In this document: positions 1 to 13,648 of the stretch, one piece after another | How positions within the stretch are numbered: the first letter of the stretch is position 1 | How the letters are laid out: every line of letters starts with the position of its first letter | Origin: Heterodera schachtii | Taxonomy: Eukaryota; Nematoda; Chromadorea; Rhabditida; Heteroderidae | Assembly (NCBI GenBank): GCA_023374025.1 | Contig: SIJG01000018.1 | Coordinates: 1,598,175-1,662,174, forward strand | Length of the DNA: 64,000 nt | Reading direction: 5' to 3' | The notes under the pieces: model-generated | Seen by the model: only the letters and a program-made list of their open reading frames with translations | Databases searched by the model: none | What the model was told of the DNA's origin: nothing | Position numbers and translations under genes: made by a program

Positions 1-875
1 ATCAAAATTATAGTTAAATTAATATAAAAATTTATAATAATCATGATATATTCAGTAACTTTTAAAAAATGGAATGTATGCATTTATAATTATAAATTTA
101 AAAATTAATTTTATGTTCATTTTTTGTTTAAATTTTATTCCTTTTAAATTATTAATATAGGTAGTGAAACATAAATTTTTATGCTATATTAAACTGGTTT
201 TAGAGATTCATGGCGTAGCCGCACGCCTCTTTTAGATCTTGTGATGATCCTTCTATAAATCTTATGTAAAAGGATTTTTTCTATTAAAATTCATACTTTT
301 CTCTTCTGGTGTTTATTTTTTCATTCATTTTCTTTTATATTTATTTTGTATAATAATTTTATAACATTCTTTTACTTATTTGTTTGTAATAAAACAGAAA
401 ATTTATATATGATTTCTTTTTTACATTATTTCGGTTAAATGATTTTTTAGTTTTATTTTCTGCTTTCTTCAGTGTTATTATTTATTATAGTTAATGATTA
501 ATTAAGAAAATAAAAAAAATGACAATTTTAAATATAAAATTGTTGTTTATTTATAACTTAAAAATTATGTCAATTCATTTCAGTTTTAAATATGAAAAAG
601 TAGTAATATTGGTATTAAGAATTATTTTTGCTATTTTTTCAATCTTGTAAAAAGTTTTATGTTTTGTTCAGTAAAATTTTATTTACTTTTTTTCTTATTT
701 TAGTTTTAAGAAATTTTCCAAAATGTCATTTATGCACCTTAAATTCTTCAAAGATTCACACTTCGTATATTCGGGTCTAAATCCTTTCCATAAAACCTTA
801 ATTATTTTTATTATTACTATAGAAGCATATGAATTTTGTCATCGGTATGCTTATAAATAACATATTATAACACCC
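1..875. other. AT-rich DNA without visible genes
   Basis: No open frame, splice pattern or repeat family recognised; only a small GC-richer patch near 205-250. Confidence 0.6.
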
Positions 876-1004
876 ACACTTTCCCTGGCTCCCTGAAAAT
901 GCGACACCGTCGGAAAATCCGACAGCGATAAAAAGTTTTTCATTTCAAGAAAATGCGACACTGAGAAAATACGACACCAAACATAGATTTTTAAAACCAT
1001 AATG

Positions 1005-1370
1005 GGTTTGGTTCGAGTCCGCTCCACAACAAAATGTTTTTATTTATTTATTTTCTTCCTGAAAATTCAAATTGGCTATTCTGAAAACTGTTGATGGTTT
1101 TGCCAGCCAATTGGATAATATTGGAATAATTTAAATGCTATTGATAGGGAGAAACTTTTTCTAGGCAAATGCAAATTTTCAAAGACTCGTAACTTTTTTC
1201 TGGTGCTTCAAAATGCTTAACAGTTACTTAGAAAAAATACCAAGAATATATAATTTATTAGGAAAAAGCTTCAATAAAGTTTTTCAAAAACAGCCAATTT
1301 TTAATTTTCAAAAAATAAGTAAATAAAAATATTGGTGTCGTGAAGCGGACTCGAACATGCACCCATTTTC
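1005..1370. mobile_element. Short inverted-repeat element with B-box-bearing arms
   Basis: The arms at about 1010-1080 (plus) and 1300-1365 (minus) match: TTCGAGTCCGCT then CAC, then a TTTTTATTTATTTATTTT-type run and GAAAATT..AAATTGGCT. The left arm contains a perfect Pol III B box, GGTTCGAGTCC (1010-1020). Confidence 0.55.
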
Positions 1371-2339
1371 CCTTTATTATCCTACAAAATCCTATTACGC
1401 ACCACACTAAAATTTTTTAGGTGTATATACTTATTTTCCGGACGACGATGTATAGAAACAAAAAATCAATTTCATTCTTTTTAAAAATCTATTTTTTGAA
1501 GAAATGCCAAAATATTCATACATTTGAATGAAAAGCATAACAAAAGCATTTCGAAATAAGTGCTAAACTTAAAATTGTGTAAATTTTTTATTGTTTCCAA
1601 TTTAGCGAAATTTTGCAGCTCCTTTAATAAAAGTGAAAGCAGAAAATCCATTCACTTTCTACTTTCACATAATAATTGTTTTTTTTTGTTTTGTTTTTTG
1701 CTAGATTTAGTTTAAAAATTGAGATAAATTTATGATTTTTAAATTATTTATTCTTTTTATATAAGTTTTTATATTTTATATATTTAGAATTATAAGAATG
1801 TTTGATAACGACCAGAGGTCGCCAATTTTTTGAACAAAAACTCATTGTTGAAATTTTCCAAATCAGTTGACAACTCTTCAAATTCCGATTGTTTCAGCCG
1901 CTGACTATAAAAAAATATCTAAAAAAAACAATATTTTTTTGAAAATTTATAGGTTATTTTAGTAATTAGATTTTCAATGAAGTCAAGAATTTAAAATAAA
2001 AAAATTCAAATGGTTTTAATTCATATATTAAATTATTTTTCAATTATCTAATTTTTCTCACTATTTTTATAATATTTTAAATCTCGAATTCTTTACATAA
2101 CTTTTATCCCTGCTCTTGTTATTACAAGAGCCCATGGAATGAGGCCGTTACTGACCTGGATACCTGGGTTCCTTTTTCTTTCAATAATTCTTCAGAGCTC
2201 ATTTTTCAGTTTAATCTTTATAATGAACTTAGGCACACAGATTTTTTCAATTTTGCGAATTTATATAATATTATCATTTCTTATTACCATAAATAAATAT
2301 AATTAAGTGTTTATTTAATTTAATATTTTTCGTCCAAAC
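1371..2339. other. AT-rich DNA without visible genes
   Basis: Nothing recognisable apart from homopolymer runs and a GC-richer patch at 2120-2170. Confidence 0.55.
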
Positions 2340-2605
2340 ATCGAAACCAAAATACAAATGTTTGGCAACAAACAAACACAACTACAACATTGGCCCAATT
2401 TTTGGCAACAAACAAACACAATGACAATATTGGCCCAAATCGAAACCAAAATACAAATGTTTGGCAACAAACAAACACAACTACAACCAAAATACAAATG
2501 TTTGGCAACAAACAAACACAACTACAACATTGGCCCAAACACTAAAACCAAAATACAAATGTTTGGCAACAAACATACACAACTACAATATTAGTCCAAA
2601 CATCG
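2340..2605 (+). repeat. Minisatellite of CAACAAACAAACACAACTAC words
   Basis: About five units with core CAAAATACAAATGTTTGGCA plus the AACAAACAAACACAACTAC part and a variable CATTGGCCCAA tail, spaced 45-60 bp. The outer flanks are weakly inverted (TTAATATTTTTCG and CGAAAAATAATTAA). Overlapping open frames on both strands are low-complexity by-products. Confidence 0.8.
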
Positions 2606-3867
2606 AAAAATAATTAAGTCACCAAAAGAGATTTTTATTAAATATAACTATTTTTGTTTATTTCGAGTTTGTCTTCTTGTCAATAGCTTTCGTCCAGTTT
2701 ACGCAAAATTTCGGCTTTTTAATACTTGCATTTTGATGAAATATTCAACATAATTTGATTTAATGCTTATTATGATTTGTGCTTTTTTGTGAACTTTTAT
2801 TTCTTTTAAAAATTTCCACTACATTTTAATATAATTTTTTAATTTATTGATTTATTTTATTTTTAATGCTTATTTTAGTTTTTCATTTGATTATTGCAAT
2901 GAAATTAATTAATTAATTAATTAATTCCCAAAATACATCCTTCTATCAAAAGACCTACAGATAGTTTAACATTTTGAAGATTTATATTTTTACTATATAA
3001 GTATCTTTACAATTCCGAGATAATTTTTGGAAAAATACTATGCAATTTCAAAATTTTCTGATTTCAAAGGAAGGAGAGCTTCAAGATTTATTTATTTAAT
3101 TGATTTATTTGTTTTGCGATTTTTTGTCTCAACTTTTTGGGGCTAGCTACCTGCTATGATGGATCAAAGCCTCATCTTTGTCAACGTAATTCTCATTTAT
3201 GTTGCACGCTATCATAGTAATAGGCCTTTAGCTGGTGAGTGATTCGATTTTGTCACATTTATCCAAGTCGATTAATTTTTGTATTAGATGATAATATGCA
3301 ATGAAATATTAATTATTGTAGTATGAATACAATCAGAATTGATCATCTATTGCATGCCATAATTGTAAAAATTTGTTTCAATTTTATTAATATTATAGTG
3401 CATGAACTTTCTGCACTTATAATATGAAATTCAATTAATTGATCGTTAAATATACATTGTTCTAAAAAGGTGACTCTCGCCTATCGGGATTTAATTTTTT
3501 TTTTTTGCCAATTAACACTAATTTACAAATAAAGCCAAAGCTTGGCCTAGTCTTAGACCTAAAACTTAGACTTAGTTTAAGCTAATATACCATTTGTCTA
3601 TTTAAAATTAAAGCTAAATACTCCTCAAAATCTCGCGAGATTATGCACTTTTGGTTTAGTAATATTTATTTTCCATAATGTTTTTATTGTTAATTCTTTT
3701 TTTTTATAGAAAATTTCATCATGAAAAATTACACATGCTATTTACAAATAATTTTATCTTATCAAATAAAATTAGATGTGAAGTCGCCTTGCCATGCAAA
3801 AGATATTATAAATAATTAATATTCGAATGCCTTTTTTTAATTTCTCGAGGATTTTTTGAATATTTAT

Positions 3868-4016
3868 TCGAGACCGGACAAGAGGGTCGGTCGGTCGGTT
3901 TCGGTTAAAAATCGAAACCGAAAAAAACCGAAAAACTCAAAAAATTCTCGGTCGGTCGGTTCGGTTTAAAAACCTAAACCGAAAAAACAGGAAAAAACCG
4001 ACCGGTCCGATCTCTA
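3868..4016. mobile_element. Short hAT-like element filled with GGTCGG / ACCGAAAAA words
   Basis: Flanked by the 8-bp duplication ATATTTAT (3860-3867 and 4017-4024). Ends are TCGAGACCGG and CCGATCTCTA, a mutated TAGAGAYCGG inverted pair. The 149-bp interior is only GGTCGGTCGG and ACCGAAAAA words in opposite orientations. Confidence 0.65.
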
Positions 4017-5105
4017 ATATTTATTTAAAGGAAGTGCCTTTCTTTGATTTATTTCAGCCGTTATTTAAAATTTAATTGTTTATTCTTTCTTGCATTGATC
4101 TCCTTACAAAAAATTGAATATAAAATTATTTAAAAAAATTAATATTAATCTCTTGTTTAATAATACAATAGATGTTTACTTATTTTTGTGCTCTTCTTGG
4201 TCTCCTTCGCACTCTTAGCCAATAGCTGTTTACTTTAAACTGTTTTTAAATTTCTTATCAATTTTTTAATAAAATAATGGTAAATTCTTGATGAATATAA
4301 TAATTATATTTTTCAATGAAGAAAAAGCCAATAATTAAAATGGAAAATAATTTTATGGTTGTTTGATAATACATTCTAACTTCGAGATGCTTTAAATTTA
4401 AGAAATCAGATTATTGTATTTTTGTTTTGTCTAATTTTGAATTAAGATTTTCGCTATAATTTTAATTTTCTTTTTTCATTTTGTTGTATTTTTAAATTAA
4501 CTAATAAGAATCCCACAAAATATTAGCAATAATAATATGATTTTTTGTATCTGAATATTTTTTATAACCTTAATTCTCTGCTCCTGCAACAATTCGTTTA
4601 ATTGAGAAAATAGGACACCCATGTACTTTAAGGTGCTGATAATTTTGAAAATTTATATGATATTTTTTGTGTATTCGTATACATACAAACAAAGAATTTA
4701 GTCTGAAACCCCAATTCAATTTGTTCATTTATTTATTTTTTGTATTTTTAAAATAAATTTTCTTTCTGGGTGATTTCTTTTTTAACTGCTTTATTATGAA
4801 TTAGAAAACAGACTACACGTCTATGTTATGATAAATGAAGTCGTTAATAAAAAAATTTAATAAATTATAATTATCTAAGAATTTTTAATAAATGCGCTTA
4901 AAGCAGAATACAAATGCAAAGGAATGATTTTTTAATGACATTTTTAATATATTTGCTAATTCGTTAAAATAAATATTGTTGAAATTAATTTTTGTATTTT
5001 TTACACTTTAGCTGCAAATCTTAAATATTTTATGAGTAAATGTTTAATAGAGCGTCGCCAAACTCAAAAATGTGAAACGATTTCCTTAGAGCACGGCTCC
5101 CATTC

Positions 5106-5192
5106 GTCCTTGGATGCCAAGGACGTCCTTGGAATTTGAGTCTCTTCATTGGAAATAAAAATGTCCTTGGATGCCAAGGACGTCCTTGGAAA
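5106..5192 (+). repeat. Twice-repeated perfect hairpin GTCCTTGG-ATG-CCAAGGAC
   Basis: The 19-bp palindrome occurs at 5106-5124 and 5163-5181, each followed by GTCCTTGGAA. Together they make a small, GC-richer island. Confidence 0.6.
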
Positions 5193-6114
5193 TGAGCAAT
5201 TGGAAAAGTTTTAAAAATTCAAAGAACTTTGAGAAATCTTTGTAGTTTTCAACAAATATTTTGATTAAGTTATGGCATTATGTCAATAAAAATGTAATTT
5301 TTTATTTTTCGTTTGATTTGTTTTATTAAAGGAAGTGCCTTTCTTCCTCATTCTCGCATACTTTCATTTATTTCATCCTATTACAAAAAATTGAACAATA
5401 AAAATTACTAAATAATTTGAGGATAAATAATTTCTTGTTAATAAAACATTTTTTTAATTTAGGGTTCTTCATGCGATCCATTCAATTTAGATACTAAGCT
5501 ATGCAGGATTTAGTAATATTTTTTCAATGATAAATTTTTTATTAATTTGAATTTTGGATTTTTTTTCTCTCGTTTTTTTGTGTTTATTAAGATAATTTAA
5601 TATTATAAACTTGTCATTTTTATCGACGAATATGCATGCACTCTTTTTCTAAAATTTTCAAGCTGTAATAAAAAACTTGGTCTTAAAAATTTATTGTTCC
5701 AATTTTTCTTTTTAAATATTTTTATATTGTTATAATTCTATTAATAGATTATTTTTTAGATCGAAAAGCCATTAATGATGATTATATTGTCGTTTGAATT
5801 TTCTTCTCGACAGTATCTCTCCTCTGGCAATTACGAACGTCATTGGGAAAAATACCATTTCTTAATTCATAAATAATGTTGGTCCATTATTTTCCACGCA
5901 AAAACCACTTTACTTTTGAATTATTAAATATCTTCTAATAAATTGTTTGTTTATATGATTAATTCATGAACATTTATGTAAATCCTTTAATATTGTTTTT
6001 GAATGCTACTTTACATATAATTAGCTTTTTTTGTAATTTCTTTTTTTCTTAATTTAATCCAAGCTTAACTGAGTTTCTTATGAACTTGATTTCCCTATAA
6101 CGACTTGTTTTGTA

Positions 6115-7262
6115 CAGTCAGGTGCAAAAGTATGGAAGCAAAAAAATTTTTTTTTATAAAAACGGTTTTCAAAAAGATGAGTATTTGAATGAAATTCTTA
6201 CCCCTTCCAGAATAATCCCTCAACATTATTCTACTAAAAAGAGAAAAAAGGGTCCCGATTAGTCAAGCCACTCAAAAGTTATGGTGCCACAACCAAAGTG
6301 ACCCAATTTTTGGCGGTGCAAAAGTATGGAAGCAAAAAGTTTAATTGACCAAAACTCAATTTTATGTAGAGAAAAAATTCTGAAAAAATTTCTAGTAGGC
6401 CAACTTTTGATTCTGATCAAAAAAGTCTTTTACACCAACTTTGTCAGATCACTCCTTCATGGTGATCTGTATAGCCAAAAATGGCTTGAAATCGGGAAAA
6501 TTTTCGAAAAAAATTCCTAGGGGGTTGGGAAAATTTTTCTGGAAAATTTGAGTAGGCCTATCAGAAAGAGGACAAAATTCTCTACCGAATTGCCTTTTGG
6601 ATGGTGGGTCTACGCCGTATACCCACAGAGCAAGAGAACATGAAACATTGGACAATTCAAAAATGACTGATTTCTACCGTATTTTCAAGGGAAAATGGTA
6701 GAAAATTGAACATTTTTATGGTAGTCAATTTTGATCACTTCGCTTGCTCTATGGGTATACGGCGTAGACCCACCATCCAAAAGGCAATTCGGTAGAGAAT
6801 TTTGTCCTCTTTCTGATAGGCCTACTCAAATTTTTCAGAAAAATTTTCCCAACCCCCTATGAATTTTTTTAGAAAATTTTCCCGATCTCAAGCCATTTTT
6901 GGCTTTTCAGATCACCATGAAGGAGTGATCTGATCAAGTTGGTGTAAAAGACTTTTTTGATCAGAATCAAAAGTTGGCCTAGTAGAAATTTTTTCAGAAT
7001 TTTTTCTCTACATAAAATTGAGTTTTGGTCAATTAAACTTTTTGCTTACATACTTTTGCACCGCCAAAAATTGGGTCAATTTGGTTGTGGCGCCATAACT
7101 TTTTGATGACTTGACTAATCGAGATACTTTTTTATTTTTTTAACAGGCAAATATTAGGGGTTTGTTTTGGCAGAGGGGAGAAATTCATTCAAACATTCAT
7201 CTCTTAGAGAAAAGGTTTTAAAGTTAAAAAAATGTTTGCTTCCATACTTTTGCACCTGACTG
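6115..7262. mobile_element. Palindromic Tc1/mariner-type MITE, 1148 bp
   Basis: Both ends read CAGTCAGGTGCAAAAGTATG inward and are flanked by TA, the Tc1/mariner target. The entire element is an inverted repeat with its centre near 6690; each arm is about 560 bp and the arms differ by scattered substitutions. It encodes no transposase, so it would need one in trans. The open frames in it on both strands are mirror images and not genes. Related fragments occur at 23090-23275, 26865-26920 and 61145-61640. Confidence 0.85.
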
Positions 7263-7264
7263 TA

Positions 7265-10085
7265 AGTAACATTAAAAAAAATTATTCTAAATAAAGAAAT
7301 TATTTTTCATTGTTCTTTAGGTTTTTTATTGATGCTGCTTGTCAAAAAAAGTCCAATTCAAATTACCACACTAATAAACAATTATTAATATATAACTTCA
7401 GACAAATATAAAATTTTTCTCTGCCAATCAAAGTCATTTCTGGAAAACATTTGTTCAGGTAATTAATTCTATTATTTTTATATATTAAATTTCGATACGT
7501 TTTTTCTCGTCAAAAAAGTTAACCTGACTCAAAAAATTAAAGTTTTTTACTTTTTGCATTTCAGCAAACCAATATTTGTTTTATTGTCACATTTTTCATT
7601 TCATTTTGTTGCATTTATTTAACTAATGTATGAAACCAAAAAACATCACCAATTAATTTTTTGGTACCTGAATGTTTTTTTATACCAGTAATTCTCTTGG
7701 TCCTGCAAGAATTCGTTTAGCATAAATTAAAGAATTTGCAAGTTAACTAAGAAAATTGGTATTTCACAGTCTTTAACGCCATTTTGTCCAATCTTGTTGC
7801 TAATTCTCTCTAATAAATGAAAAATATCACTGTCTAAATTATTGAAATAATCTAATCCTGAAAGATATTATCAAAATTTTACTCGATGTCCTTCCATTAT
7901 TCATTTTTGAATTCTTATTTATTACATTCAATTATTCCATTCAAAAAAATGAAAAAATATTTTTTTATCCCAATTTATAATTAGTTTTTAAGTGAAGATT
8001 CAGGAAAATTTTTTTAAAGACTATAGATTTGGATAAAAATTGATAAGATATGGACAACCAATTTCTCAAAAATAATATATTTTATGCCTCAAATTCTTTG
8101 CGGAAATATGATCAGATTAAAATTTTCTTAATGTGAGAACGAAAGCCTTTGACAATTTTCGATATTTTAAATTTTGTCTTTAAAAATATATTTCTTGAAA
8201 TTTTTTGATTTTCAAATGTTGCCAAATAAAATATTTTTATGTGATTTTATTTTTTTCTTTCATTTTTATTGAAGAATAAAAATAATTTTAAATCAAGGTC
8301 TGCAATAAGCTGGATTTATTAGATTGTTTTTTCACAAACATTAATTAATTCATCATTTAAAAAGTTTCAATTTTTTTGTTAGTAAGACATATTGTCGTGA
8401 GAAAATGATTTTATGAAATTTAATTTAAAATGAATTTAATAAATTTTGATAATTTCCTATTTTTTTAAATTTCGGAATCTTTAGAAATAAGGAAGATCCA
8501 TAATTCTGTTCACTATTTATCAATACTCTCTGAAAATAAAAGATGAGTTGTGATTTAAATTTCTTACTATTCTTGATTTTTTCGTTCTCTTAATTAAAGA
8601 ATATAATTATTCTATTTAAAATTGTTTTTTTATTTTTTGTCATTTAAATTGATTTTCTTATTATTTAGTTAAAATAAATCCAGAATTAATTATTTACAAA
8701 ATATTATATGTCTTGAAATGAAAAAATCATTTGTCTCATAATCAATCATGACTATTCCAGCTAATTTCATGTCGATGTATGCAGTAAGCTGGAGTTTTTA
8801 GATTGTTAATGAAGTCATCCATTAAAGGAATTTTTAACATTTTTTGTTTAAAAAATCTATATAATATTTATAGAAGCATTATTTTGTAAAATTTTAATAA
8901 AAGAAAATAGTATTTTAAGCCAATTTACGTTGAAGCTTTCAATTATGTTTAGATTATTCATTTTAATTTCGATTTAAAATTTTTAATCAATGTGTTCATT
9001 TATTAATTGCTTCTCGGGTTAAGAGGAAGATTGTTGGGTTTTTAAGACTTCGTAATTTCAGAATGAAAAATTCATTGTGTAAAAGAAATTCTTGAAAATC
9101 TTTTTCACTTATTCATATTTCGTTCTCACATCATTAAATTTTTTAATATTTTTTTATTTATCTCACTTTAAAAAACATTTAATCATAAAAAGAGCAGAGC
9201 ATAAACGGTAACTATATTTTTTGTAATAGTATATTAAAATTTGATTTCAATATTTAATTCCTTAAGATTTTAATTTTTCATTAATATTTTGTTGCCTTTT
9301 TCCCTATGGGATTTGAATTTACTTTTTGAAGATTTTTGTCGAATTTTATTATCTTTTTCCTTTACAATTAATGTCAATTTTAGAAGGTTAACAATTTCAC
9401 AAAAAAAAAAAACTTGTACAGTAATAAAAACATTAATATTATTTTTAATTTCCTTTTTTGGATTAATGAATTTCTATGTGTCTCTTGCATAATTTAGATT
9501 ACAAAAAATAGAATTATTAATATTTTAAAATTATTATGGTTTTCAACTTTTTTCATGGTTTTCAATGAATTTTCATATTTATGTATATATTTTAAAAACT
9601 CAAAAGCTCAAGCACTTTTGATAGGTTGTGATAATAAATATATTTACTTATTTAGAATAATTATTATACAATATATTTTTTCCGAATTCCTAGAAAATTT
9701 TTCACATATTTTGAAAATGGCATGCTTTTAAACCTGTTTAAAAACGGTTTACTGAATTTTTCCAATAATTTACGAAATAATTCAACTGAGATTTCGATGA
9801 AGCTATTTTTTGATTCAAGATCGGTACGACCAAATATATATTGAACCAAGAATTTTTTAGGTATTGTACAATTAGTATTTCTCTTGTGTCACCTCGTCTC
9901 TATCGGTACCATCGTATGGACTATTTTTAAATGTGAACAAAACTTTGGAAAAATAAATTGGCAAAAAAATCTGCTAACAATCTTATTCAAATACACATTT
10001 GGCTGAAAACCGAGGTACAGGTACCGCCTTTTCTGCTCCAAAGGGCATTCACTCTTTATGGTTTTTTCCAGAATTTTCAACCCCA
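7265..10085. other. AT-rich desert of diverged repeats
   Basis: Faint duplicated blocks, for example 8750-8810 with 16990-17060 (CTAATTTTATGTCGATTGTA type) and 9020-9180 with 19840-19980 (TTCATTGTGTAAAAGAAATT type). No coding signal. Confidence 0.55.
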
Positions 10086-10129
10086 ACCAATTTATTAATG
10101 AAATAAATAAATTTAAAAAAAGAAAAACA

Positions 10130-10330
10130 AAAAAATTAGGGGAGGGAAAGAATCAAAGCAAAATTGAATGAAGAGAATGAATGGTGTGCCCATTCTCTGC
10201 CAAACTCCGCCGGAGGGAACACCGAAAATCAATGGAATGGCTTCGCTTGGGGACGCCACGCAAAAAAACGAAGCCAAAAAACATTCGGTTCAAAAATAGG
10301 CTTCACAACAAAAATACAGTTTATTGTATT
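10130..10330 (+). repeat. Interspersed repeat R, copy 1
   Basis: Shares with three other places a block containing CATTCTCTGCCAAACTCCGC, AATCAATGGAAT and GCTTCGCTTGGGGACGCCAC, followed by CAAAAAACGAAGCCAAAAAA. The apparent open frames are shared by descent and shift between copies, so they are not genes. Confidence 0.7.
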
Positions 10331-10744
10331 TGCGTCTAAGAGCAGGGCTTAAAACCTAGAATAATTAATAGTCCAAATATTCATTATTTGGAAATTAGTG
10401 AATTTGTAAGAATTTTGAAAGAAATGGTAAAATTCTTAATTTTTATGCATATTTTGTTTGAAATACAATGTCTTAAATCGGGCTTACATTAAGACAATTA
10501 TATTTAAAGCAAAATAAAATTAGAAAATAAAATTTTTAGTTTTTTCGATAAAAGATTTTGAAGAAATACCCGAAAACGCACGAAAAATATTTTTTCGTTG
10601 TTATTGTTAAGCAACTTTTCGAATTTTTAAACCTATTTTCTAGGTTTTCATTTTTAGAACCAAAAAACAAAAAAAAAATCAAAAAATTATTTGAATCCAA
10701 TATTAAATGAAATAAATTTTAAAAAAACAAAATTTTCAAGAGAT

Positions 10745-11120
10745 AAAAAAAAATTATGGATGGAAAGAATCGATGTGAAAAGTAAATGAAGAATGAAGAA
10801 TGATGCGTAATTGAAGAGAATGAATGGTGCGCAATTGCAGCCCATTCTCTGCCAAACTCCGCCGGAGGGAACAACGAAAATCAATGGAATTGCTTCGCTT
10901 GGGGACGCCACCCAAAAAACGAAGCCAAAAAACATTCGTTTCAAAAAATAGTATCACAACGGAAACAGTAATACAGTTTTATTGTATTTGCATCAACTCA
11001 AATTTATATGTTCATGTTCAAATATAGGACTTGTAAACAATTTTTGTGGGACGTGCTCGTGAGAATTCAAATCAACATTTAAATTTGCGGGATGCCGCGC
11101 GGAATTTGCAGTGTTTTTTA
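10745..11120 (+). repeat. Interspersed repeat R, copy 2, with downstream part
   Basis: Same core as copy 1, about 95% alike to copy 3, then a shared downstream block with GGGACGTGCTCGTG and GGGATGCCGCGCGGAATTTG, also present at 40570-40640 and 40970-41030. Confidence 0.7.
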
Positions 11121-13367
11121 ATTTAGAAAAAATTAAATTTTAAATAAATTTTCAAATACAAACTTTAAGTAGCAAAGAGGTAAACCCAAATTTGATTCAA
11201 AAGATTTTTATTAAATTTACTTTGGGAATGGATTTAAGCGTTAAATTGATAAATCTTGGTTTTCTCAATATATTTTACTGGTAACTTTTATTTTTAAATG
11301 CTGATTATAATTAATTGTACAAATGATTTAAATTGTCTCAGCATTTTTAACAAATGTAGAAAGAGGTAAACCCCAAGATTTAAATCAAATTAATTAATAA
11401 ATCTCATTTTTTCTCTTAATATTATTTTATTTTTTTTCCAATTATAATTGAATTGTACAAATAATTTGAATTTCTCGCCACTTTTAATTGGACCAAAGGA
11501 GAATCTATCAATCACATGCTTTCTGCTGATTTATCAGTATTTTGCTGCTTGTCAATGGATCAAAGCTGATTTTTTGATTTTGCTGTTTTTTGACTGCTGC
11601 AAAAACTCTCAAATTTTCAAATATATAACATATGCTGATTTTTCTTTTCTGACTTTTATTCCTTATAATTCATTAAACTTCCATAAATTTTACCAGCGGC
11701 GCCTATCAGCACCACCAGCAGCCCCCAAAACTGACTCAAATCGCAAAAATTAGTCAGTTTTGGTGAAAATATGTTAAAAAAATTTTTTTTGGAAATGATT
11801 TTTGGTCCCAAATTCTGGTTTTTCGGCCAAATGCTTTTAAATTCACGATAAACGATTTAATAATGTGCGTGCTCGTCATTACTCGTAAAAAAAATCATTA
11901 TCAAATAAGAAGTGTCTATTTAAACAAGGTCTGAACCGTCCAACGTTAATAACACAAAGAAAACTTTCAAAATGCCTAAATGTATCAAAAAAATTACTGT
12001 TACAAGCCTTTAAATGATAGATTGAACATATTTGAAATACCTATTTACTCTAAATTTCGCAGCTTCAGTGGTGCAGGGACGTTAGTCAAAGCCCATCAAA
12101 TCTTTTTAATATAACTTTGCTTAAAGGCAGCCAAATTTTAGAATCTTGATATCATTCAATAGCCCTAACAAAGGAGAGGTACCCAAGTGACCGTGGGACT
12201 TCCGAATGAAACTTTCAGGGTAGGTAGATTACCCCCCTTTTGTATATCATCTGATTTTTCCCTCTCAGACCTTTATTTTTCGAGCTATTCCTAAGACCCG
12301 AACTGATTGTTTTTTCAAAAATCTTTCAGAGATTATTGGCATTTTACTGAGTTTAATTTTTTTTATTAAGGTTTACATTTTTAAATCCTACAATCGGCAT
12401 TTGCCATTCGTAATCTCCAAAGATGCTTTCAAGATTTATTATTTTTTTAAATGTATTTCTATTTCTATTTATTTTTTATTTTTATTTATTTTGGATAAGA
12501 TTTTTCATAAAATTTTTCTATTCCTTTGAGTTAGTTACCTTTATTTATTACCAATTAGATAAAAGATCAAATATTTTCTTGGTGATTTAATTTAAAAAAA
12601 TTTATTTATATAGCTTTTAATAGATGTTCAATTTTTTAAAGCTTTTTGCAAAAAAGGGTGCCCATGTGCTGTGGTGATGCCGTGTGAAACGTTTCCCTTA
12701 GAGCTTCGGTGATAAGTAATACTTTTTAGAAATTTTTTTTAAAATTTTTGTTAACATATTCAACACTATTTAATTTTTGCTATGTATCTGACCAAATATT
12801 AATTTCAGAATTGTATTTTTAAATTATGTTTGTTGGTGTGACATAAAAAACTTTTTTTTTTTTTAATATATCATCGTCAGGATTGACATTTTCAAAGAGG
12901 ACAAAAACTTTTATATTTTTCACTTTTGTTTGGCTTATTATTTTAATTTATTGTTTCATTTTTTATTGTTTTAAAGCCTCTTACTTTTCATTTAGCAGAT
13001 TTTTTTTATTATATTATTTATCAATAATATTAATTGAAGAATTTTAGACGCATTGATTGCTAAAAATTAGCATTCCTTGTGTGGCATCAGCGGTGGGCAC
13101 TAAAATATCTGACTTCTCTTATTCAGTAACGAACTGGCGCCTGAGCCGCATTTTGAACGCCGCTTGCGCGAATTTATTATTTCATTTTGGTTTTTGCTAT
13201 GACTCGCAGTTTATTTTTTTATAGTATAAATTAGGTTTGCGACCCCGACGTCGGGGTCGGAAAAGTCGGGGTTGACCAAATCGTTCGGGGTCGGGGTCGG
13301 GGTTTTTCAATTTTTGCTTATGCCATATAGTCAAAAAATTTAGATTTTTATGCTTAAAAAAATTTTT

Positions 13368-13394
13368 CCAGGTGGCGCCTACCGGCACCATCGG
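13368..13394 (-). repeat. GC-rich hairpin motif copy, inverted
   Basis: Minus-strand copy with a TACC-complement loop and some stem changes; faces the copy at 13623 inside the same element. Followed by the shared GGACCCCTGTTTCC block. Confidence 0.6.
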
Positions 13395-13622
13395 ACGGAC
13401 CCCTGTTTCCAAAAAGTTTTTTTTTAAAAAAGCGCGCCTCAAAAAAAAATATTTTTTATTTTTTTGATCTCGAATAAAATTTTTCAAAACGATTTTTTGA
13501 CTCTAAATGTTGTTTTTTCGCTGGTAAAATGATTTTAAAATTTTTATCTGGCAGCCCTGATTTGTTCCGTATGATTTTTCGCGGCACACTTTTTCCAAAG
13601 ACTTTTGCGGAATATGGGGCTC

Positions 13623-13648
13623 AGGCGGTGCCGATAGGCGCCGCCGGG
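13623..13648 (+). repeat. GC-rich hairpin motif copy
   Basis: AGGCGGTGCC GATA GGCGCCGCCGGG, almost identical to the copy at 39802, followed by the shared downstream block AATTTTTGAAAATTTGAGTG. Confidence 0.75.

Noticed and set aside
2315..2594. Repetitive open frames on both strands
   Set aside because: Translations of the minisatellite words.
10687..10944. Open frames in repeat R (both strands)
   Set aside because: The same sequence shifts frame between the four copies and codes on either strand; no conserved reading frame.
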